Of a DNA stretch of 63,044 bases, positions 9,203-16,970 are shown in pieces. The DNA comes from Pseudomonadota bacterium (GTDB lineage Bacteria; Pseudomonadota; Alphaproteobacteria; Rhizobiales; Xanthobacteraceae). Position numbers and translations under genes: made by a program. The DNA lies in assembly GCA_023422775.1 (NCBI GenBank), contig JAFAGM010000024.1:1-63044 (forward strand), read 5' to 3'. How positions within the stretch are numbered: the stretch's first letter is position 1; each line of letters begins with the position of its first letter. A model generated the notes under the pieces. The model did not search any database and had not been told where the DNA came from. It saw nothing but the letters and a program-made list of their open reading frames with translations.

Positions 9203-11623
9203 CTAAACCACCGCTCCCAGGTCCTTCGCCGCCTTCCAGTTGCGCCAGTAGTCATGCGGCATCTGGATGTGGGTGGAGCCAAGGAACGAGAACGCATCGT
9301 TGACGGCGTTGGAGAACGCCGGCACGCCGCCGACATTCGGACTCTCGCCGACACCCTTGGCGCCGATCGGGTGATGCGGCGACGGGGTGACGGTGAAGTC
9401 GGTTTCCCAATGCGGGGTCTCGACCGCGGTCGGCATGAAGAAGTCCATGAACGAGCCGGTGACGACGTTGCCGTCGGCATCGTAGCGGATCTCCTGGCCC
9501 ATCGCGATGGCGAAGGCTTCGGTGAGGCCGCCGTGCACCTGCCCCTCGATGATCATCGGGTTGATACGGGTGCCGCAATCGTCGAGCGCATAGAAGCGCC
9601 TGACCTTGTAGACCCCGGTATCGACGTCGATGTTCATGACGCAGATGTAGGCACCGAACGGATAGGTCATGTTGGGCGGATCGTAATAGCTGACCGCCTC
9701 CAGGCCCGGCTCCATGCCCGGCGGCACCGAATTGTAGGCCGCCCAGCAGATGTCCTTCATCGACATCGTCTTCTCCGGCAGGCCCTTGACGCGGAAGCCG
9801 TCGATATCCCATTCGAGGTCGTCTTCGTGCACTTCGAGCTTGTAGGCTGCGATCATCTGCGCCTTGGCCCTGATCTTGCGCGCAGCCATGGCGATCGCCG
9901 CGCCCGCCACCGGCGTCGAGCGCGAACCATAGGTGCCGAGCCCGTAAGGCGCGGTATCGGTATTGCCCTCCTCGACCATGATGTCGTCGGCGGGAATGCC
10001 GATCTCGGTGGCGATGATCTGCGCCCAGGTCGTCTCGTGACCCTGGCCCTGGCTCTTGGTGCCCATCCGCGCGACGCCGGCACCGGTCGGATGCATGCGG
10101 ATCTCGCAGGAGTCGAACATCGCAATCCCGAGGATGTCGCAGTTCTTCGACGGCCCTGCGCCGACGATCTCGGTGAAGAACGAGACGCCGACGCCCATGA
10201 TCTCGCGCGTCTCGCCACGCTTGAACGCCTCACGCAGCGTCGCCTGCTCCTTACGAAGTTCGGTGTATTTCACCGTCTCCATCGCCTTCTTCATGGCGGT
10301 GGCGTAGTCGCCGGAATCGTATTCCCAGCCCAGCGCCGAGTGATACGGGAACTGCTCCGGCTTGATGAAGTTCTTCAGCCGAAGTTCGGCCGGGTCCATG
10401 TTCAGCTTCTGCGCCAGAATATCCATCGCCCGCTCGATGCAGTACGCCGCCTCGGTGACGCGGAACGAGCACCGATAGGCAACGCCGCCCGGCGCCTTGT
10501 TGGTGTAGATTCCGTCGACGGCAAGATGGGCGGTCGGGAAATCATACGACCCCGTGACGATGTTGAAGAAGCCGGCCGGCCATTTCGAGGGATCGGCGCA
10601 GGCATCGAATGCGCCGTGATCGGCCAGCACATGCACGCGCAGGCCGGTGACCTTGCCCTCCCTGGTGGAAGCGATCTCGGTCGTCATGTGGTAATCGCGC
10701 GCGAACGAGGTCGCGGTCAGGTTCTCGATGCGGTCCTCGACCCACTTGACGGGCTTGCCCGTGACGATGGAGGCGACCGCCGCGCAGATGTAGCCGGGAT
10801 AGGCGCCGACCTTGTTGCCGAAACCGCCGCCGATGTCAGGCGCGATCACGTGGATCTTGTGTTCCGGAATTTTCGCGATCAGCGCCACGACGGTACGAAT
10901 CACGTGCGGAGCCTGGAAGGTGCCCCAGATCGTCAGTTCGCCCTTGATCTTGTCGAACGAGCAGACGCACTGGCAGGTCTCCAGCGGCGACGGGTGGGTG
11001 CGATGGTAGGAGATCATCTCCTTGATCGTGACCTCCGCCTTGCGGAAGGCCGCATCCGTCAGGTCCTTGTCGCCGACGGTCCATTCGAAGATATGGTTGT
11101 GGTGCTTGCGCGGGCCATGCGCGCCCGATGTCTTGCCGGCAAGATCCTCGCGCAGCACGGGCGCGTCCGCGTCCATCGCCTTGAACGGATCAATCAGCGG
11201 CGGCAGCGGCTCGTATTCGACCACCACCTTGTTGATGCCGTCGTCGGCCGCGTAGCGGTCGGTCGCGACCACGAAGGCGACCTCCTGGTTCTGGAACAGC
11301 ACCTTGCCGTCGGCGAGCACCATCTGAACGTCACCGGCGAGCGTCGGCATCCAGGCGAGGTTGACCGTCTTCAATGTCTCGGCGGTAATGACCGCCAGCA
11401 CGCCCGGCACCTTCAGCGCCTCGGTGTCGTCGATCTTCTTGACGCGCGCATGCGCATGCGGAGAGCGGACGAAATCGCCGTGCAGCATGCCCGGCAGCTT
11501 CACGTCGTCGACGTAATTCCCCTTGCCTTGCGTAAAGCGGATGTCCTCGACCCGCTTGCGCTTGCAGCCCATGCCTTCGAGCCTGGCTTCGCGTTGTTCC
11601 CGCGTGGGAGTCATGTCGTTCAT
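9203..11623 (-). CDS. coxL: CoxL: form I aerobic carbon monoxide dehydrogenase, large (Mo-Cu) subunit
   Basis: An 806-residue xanthine-oxidase-family molybdoprotein, close to the 809 residues of A. carboxidovorans CoxL. The decisive feature is the loop AYRCSFR at residues 382-388 with the copper-binding cysteine C385. This is the form I signature of true CO dehydrogenases, whereas form II enzymes carry AYRGAGR. APDIGGGFGNKVGAYP (molybdopterin contact) and the catalytic glutamate in GAKGVGES are present. The enzyme oxidises CO and water to CO2 with electron transfer via CoxS and CoxM. The ATG overlaps the coxS stop by 4 bases; an in-frame ATG exists at 11614. Confidence 0.96.
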   Translation of the reverse strand: MNDMTPTREQREARLEGMGCKRKRVEDIRFTQGKGNYVDDVKLPGMLHGDFVRSPHAHARVKKIDDTEALKVPGVLAVITAETLKTVNLAWMPTLAGDVQMVLADGKVLFQNQEVAFVVATDRYAADDGINKVVVEYEPLPPLIDPFKAMDADAPVLREDLAGKTSGAHGPRKHHNHIFEWTVGDKDLTDAAFRKAEVTIKEMISYHRTHPSPLETCQCVCSFDKIKGELTIWGTFQAPHVIRTVVALIAKIPEHKIHVIAPDIGGGFGNKVGAYPGYICAAVASIVTGKPVKWVEDRIENLTATSFARDYHMTTEIASTREGKVTGLRVHVLADHGAFDACADPSKWPAGFFNIVTGSYDFPTAHLAVDGIYTNKAPGGVAYRCSFRVTEAAYCIERAMDILAQKLNMDPAELRLKNFIKPEQFPYHSALGWEYDSGDYATAMKKAMETVKYTELRKEQATLREAFKRGETREIMGVGVSFFTEIVGAGPSKNCDILGIAMFDSCEIRMHPTGAGVARMGTKSQGQGHETTWAQIIATEIGIPADDIMVEEGNTDTAPYGLGTYGSRSTPVAGAAIAMAARKIRAKAQMIAAYKLEVHEDDLEWDIDGFRVKGLPEKTMSMKDICWAAYNSVPPGMEPGLEAVSYYDPPNMTYPFGAYICVMNIDVDTGVYKVRRFYALDDCGTRINPMIIEGQVHGGLTEAFAIAMGQEIRYDADGNVVTGSFMDFFMPTAVETPHWETDFTVTPSPHHPIGAKGVGESPNVGGVPAFSNAVNDAFSFLGSTHIQMPHDYWRNWKAAKDLGAVV

Positions 11624-12120
11624 TCCGCAGCCTCCTGGAATTCAACGCCGTTGATCTTGGCGGCGGCATATTGAATGGCCCTGACGATGTTCTGGTAACC
11701 GGTGCAGCGGCAGATATTGCCCGAGATGCCCATCCGGATTTCTTCTTCGCTCGGCTGCGGATTTTCCTTCAGCAGCCGCTGCGCCCGCATGATCATGCCG
11801 GGCGTACAGAAGCCGCATTGCAGGCCGTGCATCATGCGAAAGCCTTCCTGCAGCGCCGACAGCGAGCCGTCGGCATTGGCCATGCCTTCGATGGTGGTGA
11901 TATCGGAACCCTGCGCCTGCACCGCGAACATGGTGCAGGACTTCACCGACATGCCGTCGATATCGACGGTGCAGGCGCCACAATGGGTGGTCTCGCAACC
12001 GATGTGAGTGCCGGTCATCTGCAGATTTTCGCGGATGAAATGCACCAGCAGCGTGCGCGGTTCGACGAGGCCTTCGACCTCGGCGCCGTTCACCTTCATG
12101 GTGACGTGAGTTTTTGCCAT
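11620..12120 (-). CDS. coxS: CoxS: CO dehydrogenase small (2x[2Fe-2S]) subunit
   Basis: A 166-residue iron-sulfur subunit. The N-terminal plant-type cluster is held by C42, C47, C50 and C62 (GCETTHCGACTV) and the C-terminal cluster by C102, C105, C137 and C139 (CGFCTPGM and CRCTGYQ). These positions coincide with those of A. carboxidovorans CoxS. It relays electrons from the Mo-Cu site of CoxL to FAD in CoxM. Start 12120 is set by a strong ribosome-binding site (AGGGGAGGA) between the coxM stop and this ATG. The MSL gene order is that of known CODH operons. Confidence 0.95.
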   Translation of the reverse strand: MAKTHVTMKVNGAEVEGLVEPRTLLVHFIRENLQMTGTHIGCETTHCGACTVDIDGMSVKSCTMFAVQAQGSDITTIEGMANADGSLSALQEGFRMMHGLQCGFCTPGMIMRAQRLLKENPQPSEEEIRMGISGNICRCTGYQNIVRAIQYAAAKINGVEFQEAAE

Positions 12121-12133
12121 TTTGTGTCCTCCC

Positions 12134-12997
12134 CTAGGCGGCCTTGGCCATGGCGCGCTGCAATGCGCGCGCGACCATGATGCCGCCGACATGTTTGCGG
12201 TATTCGACCGGGCCGCGGGCATCCGACGCCGGCGACATGATGGCTTCCGCCGCGGCGGCAGCCTTCTTCAGCGTGGCCGGATCGAGGCTGGTGCCGATCA
12301 CGGCCTTCGCAGCGTCCTCGGCCAGTAGTGGCGTTTCCGCAAGGTTGGTCAGGCCGATCCTGCAGGTGGCCACCTTTCCGCCCGCCACCGTCAGGACGAC
12401 GGCGGCAGCCGCGGTGGCATAATCGCCGACCTTTCGCTTCAGTTTCTCGTAGGCGTAGCCGTGACCGGCCGCGGGTACGGGGATGGAAACCGCAGTCAGG
12501 AGTTCGCCGGGTTCCAGCGCGGTGAAATAGGCGCCCTGGTAGAAGTCGCCGGCTGCGACATCGCGGGCACCGGATTTGCCTTCGAGCCGGTAGCTCGCGC
12601 CGAGCGTCATCATCAGCGCCGGCATGTCGTTGCCTGGATCGCCATTGGCCACGTTGCCGCCGATGGTGCCGCGGTAGCGGACCTGGGGATCGGCGATCAG
12701 AAGCGCGGTTTCGTGCAGAATGGGCAAGGACTTGCCGACGTCCTCAGATGCCAGCAATTCGTGCTGGGTGGTCATCGCGCCGATAACGATTTTGTCGCCA
12801 TCGCGGCGGATGCCCTTGAGGCCTGCGACGCCATGCAGATCGATCAGGTGCTCGGGGCTCGCGAGCCGGAGCTTCATCATCGGAACCAGGCTGTGGCCCC
12901 CGGCCAGCGGGCGGGCCTCATCGCCAAGCGTCGAAAGCAGGTCCACGGCATCGGCCAGCGTCGCCGGCCGGTGATAATTGAACGGCCCTGGGATCAT
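12134..12997 (-). CDS. coxM: CoxM: CO dehydrogenase medium (FAD) subunit
   Basis: A 287-residue FAD-binding subunit. The two FAD motifs are AGGHS at residues 32-36 and TIGGNVANGDPGND further on, both standard for CoxM. It oxidises the CoxS clusters and passes electrons to the quinone pool. An upstream in-frame extension to 13078 is rejected because ATG 12997 is preceded by GGAGGA at ideal distance and the protein then opens MIPGPFNYHRPATL as homologues do. The 165 bases upstream hold a pair of direct repeats (13090-13124) suited to regulator binding. Confidence 0.95.
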   Translation of the reverse strand: MIPGPFNYHRPATLADAVDLLSTLGDEARPLAGGHSLVPMMKLRLASPEHLIDLHGVAGLKGIRRDGDKIVIGAMTTQHELLASEDVGKSLPILHETALLIADPQVRYRGTIGGNVANGDPGNDMPALMMTLGASYRLEGKSGARDVAAGDFYQGAYFTALEPGELLTAVSIPVPAAGHGYAYEKLKRKVGDYATAAAAVVLTVAGGKVATCRIGLTNLAETPLLAEDAAKAVIGTSLDPATLKKAAAAAEAIMSPASDARGPVEYRKHVGGIMVARALQRAMAKAA

Positions 12998-13089
12998 GCG
13001 TTTCCTCCATTCGCCCTTTGCGGGCGTTGAATGCGAGGCTGATTGGAGCCGTTCTAAAGCGCAATCACATGGGCACAAATGCCGGAAAA

Positions 13090-13124
13090 GCGCACGAAAC
13101 GCGGATAGGTGCGCACGAAATGCG
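13090..13124 (-). promoter_or_regulatory. Candidate LytTR (CoxC) operator: two 14-bp direct repeats, 21-bp period
   Basis: GCGCACGAAACGCG (13090-13103) and GCGCACGAAATGCG (13111-13124) differ at one base and recur every 21 bp, two helical turns. LytTR regulators classically bind paired direct repeats with about this spacing. The repeats lie 93-127 bases upstream of the coxM start, between coxM and the LytTR gene coxC. A weaker third match (GGGCACAAATGCC) is at 13071-13083. The repeats are seen directly; the binding role is inference. No confident -35/-10 could be assigned. Confidence 0.55.
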
Positions 13125-13162
13125 TTAGTATTACTGACCTAATTCTTTTTTTACCCACCCGG

Positions 13163-14425
13163 TCAGGAGGCGTGCCGCTTGGCGAGGCCCAGCCGGGCCT
13201 TCACCTCGGCGATCCGCGCCCGGCTGACCGGCACGCGATGCGGCGACTGGCCGTCGAGTTCGACGATCGCGCCATCGCCTTCCTTGCGAACCAGGGTCAC
13301 GTGCGCCATGGCCACGATGTGGCTGCGATGCACCCGGAGGAACAGTCCGGGGTCGAGTTGGGCTTCGGCCTCCGAGATCGACCATGGACACATCCGTTCC
13401 CGGATACCGTCATGCACCTTGGTGTAGTGGGCGTCCGCCCGGACGCTCCTGACATCGGCGGTGTCGATGAAGTGGGTGCCGTCGGCGCCTTCGACCGGCA
13501 TTCGCGGCGCGGGCGCCAGGCGGGGCGGCTGGCCGATGCCGCCGAGCGGCGTCGGCCGGAGCCGCGGGCTGGTCGTGGCCGCGCTGGAGTCCGTGGGCGG
13601 GATCTCCGCGATCAGGAGGGCGGCTTCGGGGCCGACCGCCCCGGTGACCGGCGCCCCGGGGACTGGCGCCCCGGGGATGGCGGCAGCCGCACCTGTCGCC
13701 GCCGCGACCTTCCGGCGCGGATCCGGCACCAGCGACAGCAAAAAGCCCGCCGCAATCACGAAGCAGAGCAGCGCCACGACCAGCGATAGAATCTGCGGTG
13801 ACGCCGCCAGTCCTTCGACGTGCCGATGCGACCCCTGCGCCAGCGGCACCAGGTGCATGCCGGCCATCGCGGTGTAGTGCATCCCCGAGACCGCAAAGCC
13901 AAAGGCGACCGCGCTCAGCGCGAGCTGCACGCCGCCCTGCCGCGCCAGGAACGCACGCAGGCCGCCATAGGCCGTCGCGATCGCAATCAGGACCGACAGG
14001 AGCACCATCGTGACGTCGTGCGTCATGGCGAAATTGCCGGACAATCCATGCATGCCGACATAGTGCATGCTGGCGATACCGACCCCGAGCAGCGCCGCCG
14101 AGGACACCACGCGGAGAACCGTCGGTTCACCGACGCTGACGAAGAACAGGGAAACGCCGACGACCAGCGCGCAGATCAGGAACGACACGATGGTGGGCAG
14201 CACCAGATAGACGGTGCCCGCCGGCAACGGCGCCGCCAGCATGCCGACGAAATGCATGGTCCAGATGCCGATGGCGAGAAAGAACGCAGCGCCCGCCAGC
14301 AGCAGGCGATGACTGGCGTCCGGCGTCCCGCGGATGCGCGCGGTGAGGCCGAAGCCGGTGTAGCCACCCAGAATCGCGATCGCCACCGAGAGCGCGACGA
14401 GATAAGGATCGTGTCCTTCGAACAT
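13163..14425 (-). CDS. coxC: CoxC: membrane MHYT-domain sensor with C-terminal LytTR DNA-binding domain
   Basis: A 420-residue protein with about seven membrane helices in residues 1-235. Within them are three MHYT motifs: MHFVGM (57-62), MHYVGM (120-125) and MHYTAM (182-187). MHYT units are proposed to bind copper and sense O2, CO or NO. A Pro/Ala/Gly-rich linker (about 240-315) leads to a LytTR domain (FIDTADVRSVRADAHYTKVH, then FLRVHRSHIVAMAHV). This architecture is that of CoxC and CoxH of A. carboxidovorans; position upstream of coxM matches CoxC. Being membrane-tethered, it would have to bind promoter DNA at the membrane. Confidence 0.85.
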   Translation of the reverse strand: MFEGHDPYLVALSVAIAILGGYTGFGLTARIRGTPDASHRLLLAGAAFFLAIGIWTMHFVGMLAAPLPAGTVYLVLPTIVSFLICALVVGVSLFFVSVGEPTVLRVVSSAALLGVGIASMHYVGMHGLSGNFAMTHDVTMVLLSVLIAIATAYGGLRAFLARQGGVQLALSAVAFGFAVSGMHYTAMAGMHLVPLAQGSHRHVEGLAASPQILSLVVALLCFVIAAGFLLSLVPDPRRKVAAATGAAAAIPGAPVPGAPVTGAVGPEAALLIAEIPPTDSSAATTSPRLRPTPLGGIGQPPRLAPAPRMPVEGADGTHFIDTADVRSVRADAHYTKVHDGIRERMCPWSISEAEAQLDPGLFLRVHRSHIVAMAHVTLVRKEGDGAIVELDGQSPHRVPVSRARIAEVKARLGLAKRHAS

Positions 14426-14527
14426 GACCGTCTCGGCCGCCCGTCGCCACGGGCTGGCCTCCTCCCGCCGCGGACCTTACAGGTCCGGCGGCGGGAATGC
14501 CAATTGGCTGCGCGCGCCTCATTTTTA

Positions 14528-14591
14528 TTTGACGCGTTTTCCTGGCGCGAACGAGACGCTACGCATCGTCCGATGCTTTCGCTCGACGCGA
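14528..14591. repeat. Dispersed repeat (TTGACGCGTTTTCC type), copy A
   Basis: The element begins TTTGACGCGTTTTCC and ends GCTCGACGCG; a related element lies at 26070-26128. Both carry TTTGACGCGTTT, a CGCGAAC block and a TTCGCTC block near the other end. It occupies the gap between ribH and coxC (14426-14618), where I see no other feature. Confidence 0.55.
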
Positions 14592-14618
14592 GGCGACGCG
14601 CGTAAACACCGCGACTGG

Positions 14619-15194
14619 CTAGACAATCCCGGCCGCGACCTGGCCGCGCAGGCGTTCCAGGCTGTGCAGGGTGCTGGCGCAGGCTTCCGCGACTTCGATG
14701 CCCTTGATGACAAAGTGCTTGCGGAAGAAATCGTGATGCACCGCGCTGTCGTGGAACTGTTGCGGCGTCAGCACCGCCGAGAACACCGGCACCTCGGTCT
14801 TTAGTTGCACGTCCATCAGCGCCTTGATCACGGTATCGGCCACGAATTCGTGACGGTAGATGCCGCCGTCGACGACGAGCCCGGCGGCCACGATCGCGGT
14901 GTAGCGCCGCGTCTTGGCCAGCAGTTGCGCATGCAGCGGGATTTCGAACGAGCCCGGCACCTCGAACAGGTCGACTTGCGCGCGCGAGATATGCCTCGCC
15001 TCGATCTCCTCGAGGAAGGCGATACGGCACTCCTCGACCACGTCGCGATGCCACGACGATTGCACGAAGGCGACCCGCTGCGGCTTGACGAAACGCGGAT
15101 ATGAGGGCGCCGGCGGCACCTCGGGCACGTCAGGGACGTGATTTGCGTCGGAAGTTTGGGATTTTACTTCAGGCTCTTGCAACATCTGATTCAT
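14619..15194 (-). CDS. ribH: 6,7-dimethyl-8-ribityllumazine synthase, RibH2 type
   Basis: Condenses 5-amino-6-ribitylaminouracil with 3,4-dihydroxy-2-butanone 4-phosphate to the riboflavin precursor. The 191-residue protein has a 35-residue polar N-terminal extension, then RVAFVQSSWHRDVVEECRIAF, DLFEVPGSFEIPLHA and AVLTPQQFHDSAVHHDFFRKHFVIKG. The sequence resembles the second lumazine synthase (RibH2) of Rhizobiales rather than the E. coli type. It is preceded by an FMN riboswitch and carries GAGGAAAG before the ATG. In Rhizobiales RibH2 is the stand-alone, riboswitch-controlled paralogue; a separate ribH1 would be expected elsewhere. Confidence 0.9.
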   Translation of the reverse strand: MNQMLQEPEVKSQTSDANHVPDVPEVPPAPSYPRFVKPQRVAFVQSSWHRDVVEECRIAFLEEIEARHISRAQVDLFEVPGSFEIPLHAQLLAKTRRYTAIVAAGLVVDGGIYRHEFVADTVIKALMDVQLKTEVPVFSAVLTPQQFHDSAVHHDFFRKHFVIKGIEVAEACASTLHSLERLRGQVAAGIV

Positions 15195-15272
15195 GGCTTT
15201 CCTCTTTCAGGACCAGAATCAGGGCATACGGAACATCGTCAGCCCACGCACAGATGCGCGAGCCGCCGCAAC

Positions 15273-15419
15273 CGTTCTCTTTCATCCGGACTATGACCGT
15301 CGGCTTCGGAATCACACCGAATCTGCTGACCCTTCATCTCGAGCGAGAAGAAGGCGCTCGCGGGCTTGGGCTGCTTCACCCTTACCGCCGGTGGGGATTT
15401 TCACCCCGCCCTGAGAACA
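15273..15419 (-). promoter_or_regulatory. FMN riboswitch (RFN element)
   Basis: Read on the minus strand, the element holds the conserved RFN blocks: GGGCGGGGTGAAAATCCCC, then ACCGGCGGTAA, AGCCCGCGAGCG, GGTCAGCAGATTCGGTG, then CCGAAGCCGACGGTCATAGT and GGATGAAAGAG. The closing stem P1 is perfect: GTTCTC at 15418-15413 pairs with GAGAAC at 15279-15274. About 80 bases separate it from the ribH ATG. No clear intrinsic terminator lies in that stretch, so control of translation initiation is more likely than attenuation. Confidence 0.95.
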
Positions 15420-15539
15420 TCGGCCGCCCGGAATGGGCGACCTGTGCGGAAATATGACGAAACGTCGCCATTGGAGCAAGCGCCTTTGGCATGGGGAAAC
15501 GGCATGTCCCCATGCCCCCGCGACAGGGCAGCAGCCCGC

Positions 15540-15839
15540 CTATTCGAAATCCGTTCTCGACGGCAGGCCGGCAGAGCTGACGCCAAGCTGGATCCGCGCC
15601 CTTTCGTGCGCGGCCTGATCGAGGCCGAGGCCGATTTGCGAGCGGTCAAGTCCGAAATCCTTCAATTCCCGGACATTGAGGCGGCGCAACACCGCCAGCG
15701 AGGCGTGACGCTCGCGACGCGCGATCGCGGCCGCCACCAGGCGATCGACAAGACGGCGCGTGCGCGCCAAAAGCACGGAGGTTCGGCGCCATGCAATTGG
15801 CGCGGCGGCGGCGGACAAAACGTCTTCAAGAATAGTCAT
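15540..15839 (-). CDS. DUF1127 domain-containing small protein
   Basis: A 99-residue protein with the DUF1127 core LAVLRRLNVRELKDFGLDRSQIGLGLDQA, a short Arg-rich motif common in alphaproteobacteria. Some short DUF1127 proteins influence sRNA and phosphate or carbon metabolism; this one is longer, with an N-terminal Ala/Arg-rich helix. A TTG start at 15854 is possible, but ATG 15839 is preferred, with GAAAG before it. It lies about 120 bases upstream of the FMN riboswitch on the same strand. Confidence 0.75.
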   Translation of the reverse strand: MTILEDVLSAAAAPIAWRRTSVLLARTRRLVDRLVAAAIARRERHASLAVLRRLNVRELKDFGLDRSQIGLGLDQAAHERARIQLGVSSAGLPSRTDFE

Positions 15840-16039
15840 AGCGCAATCTTTCAAGTGGCTGGCATGACCTGCGTTTGCGCCAGCGCTGTGGGGACAGCCT
15901 CAATCTGCCCGATCCGGAATCCAAAGACTTTCAGAGAGCACTGATTTATCGTCCAGATGGGCTTGAGATCGGCAAGGTGGGTCCGCGCCGGCGGCCTCAA
16001 GCCGGAGTAACGCCCCCGTCTTCCATGATATTTTGCCGA

Positions 16040-16735
16040 TTACGCCTTGCGAGCGAAGGCCACGTATTGCGCACCGAGCGGAAGCCAGCCGAGCCTTGCC
16101 TCGAGCGGGCGCAGCCGGGCGAGCGCGCGCGGGAAAAACAGATTGTACTGAATGCGGGGTGACACCCACCCCGCGCCACTCAACCGCTTCGCCAGACCGC
16201 GCGCGAAAATCAACCTGGCGTTCTCATCGAACGGGCACGTGTTCACCGCATGAACCGTCAGCGGGTTGAGCGGGTTATGCTCGAAGATCGCGATCAGTCC
16301 GCCCGGTCGCGTGACCCGGTGCAGTTCCTTCAGCCACGCCACATGCTCTTCGTGGGGGATGTGATGAAACACACAGGCCGAGAAGGCGACATCGAATGAA
16401 CCGGCGTCGCAGGGGATGCGGCTGTCCTCGATCAGAACGTAACTGCCGCCTCCTGGGTAGCGCTGCTTACCCAGCGTGAGGCTGCGCTCCGAGACATCGG
16501 ACGATGTCAGCGCCGCGTCCGGAAAATACTTTCGGAAAAACGGAACTGAATTGCCGATCCCGCTGCCGAAATCGCAGATTCGCGACACCCCGATTTGCTC
16601 GCGATCGACGATCTCGCGGAGTTGCCTGATCTTGTATTCGGCGAAATATTCCGGGCTCTCGCCCGTCACCGCGACGTTCTCGCGATGCTGGTCGTAATAG
16701 GCGTCGGCAAAGCGATCGAATTCGGCCTTGTCCAT
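16040..16735 (-). CDS. Class I SAM-dependent methyltransferase (Methyltransf_11 type)
   Basis: A 231-residue methyltransferase. Motif I is ICDFGSGIGNSVPFFRKYFP, motif II ALTSSDVSERSL, and the post-motif FDVAFSACVFHHIPHEEHVAWLKELHRVTRPGGLIAIFEHNPLNP is typical of small-molecule methyltransferases acting on sugars or quinones. The substrate is unknown. A TTG start at 16774 would add 13 residues, but ATG 16735 gives the better N-terminus (MDKAEFDRFADAYYDQH). It diverges from the glycosyltransferase operon at 16971, with a 25-bp inverted repeat in between, so the two units may be co-regulated. Confidence 0.82.
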   Translation of the reverse strand: MDKAEFDRFADAYYDQHRENVAVTGESPEYFAEYKIRQLREIVDREQIGVSRICDFGSGIGNSVPFFRKYFPDAALTSSDVSERSLTLGKQRYPGGGSYVLIEDSRIPCDAGSFDVAFSACVFHHIPHEEHVAWLKELHRVTRPGGLIAIFEHNPLNPLTVHAVNTCPFDENARLIFARGLAKRLSGAGWVSPRIQYNLFFPRALARLRPLEARLGWLPLGAQYVAFARKA

Positions 16736-16810
16736 GTCGGCGATCCAGATTCCTGCATAAGGCCAGCCCGCCAACGGCTGCGCGCAAGGGCCGGTATTCC
16801 ATCGTGACGC

Positions 16811-16835
16811 AACGTTTAGATAGCGCCTAAACGTT
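16811..16835. promoter_or_regulatory. 25-bp perfect inverted repeat between divergent genes
   Basis: AACGTTTAG (16811-16819) and CTAAACGTT (16827-16835) are exact inverted copies around a 7-base spacer. The AT-rich arms stand out in this GC-rich region and are not followed by a T-run, so an operator fits better than a terminator. The site lies 76 bases upstream of the methyltransferase start and 136 bases upstream of the glycosyltransferase start. No regulator gene is adjacent. Its role is inference. Confidence 0.5.
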
Positions 16836-16970
16836 TGATTAATTTAGCCGAGCCGGCCCGGACAAATCGTACCGCGGCCGGTCTAAAAAGTGATGAACAA
16901 TTAACTGGGCATCATCGAATATCGCAGCCAGCACTTCGAACCGAACCATTGCCGGACAGGCTGCCAACCC

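Noticed and set aside
8729..11674. 981-codon open frame on the plus strand, opposite coxL and coxD
   Set aside because: It is the antisense shadow of GC-rich genes: Arg/His/Asp-rich, no domain recognised, and it crosses the REP element. coxL on the other strand has full family motifs.
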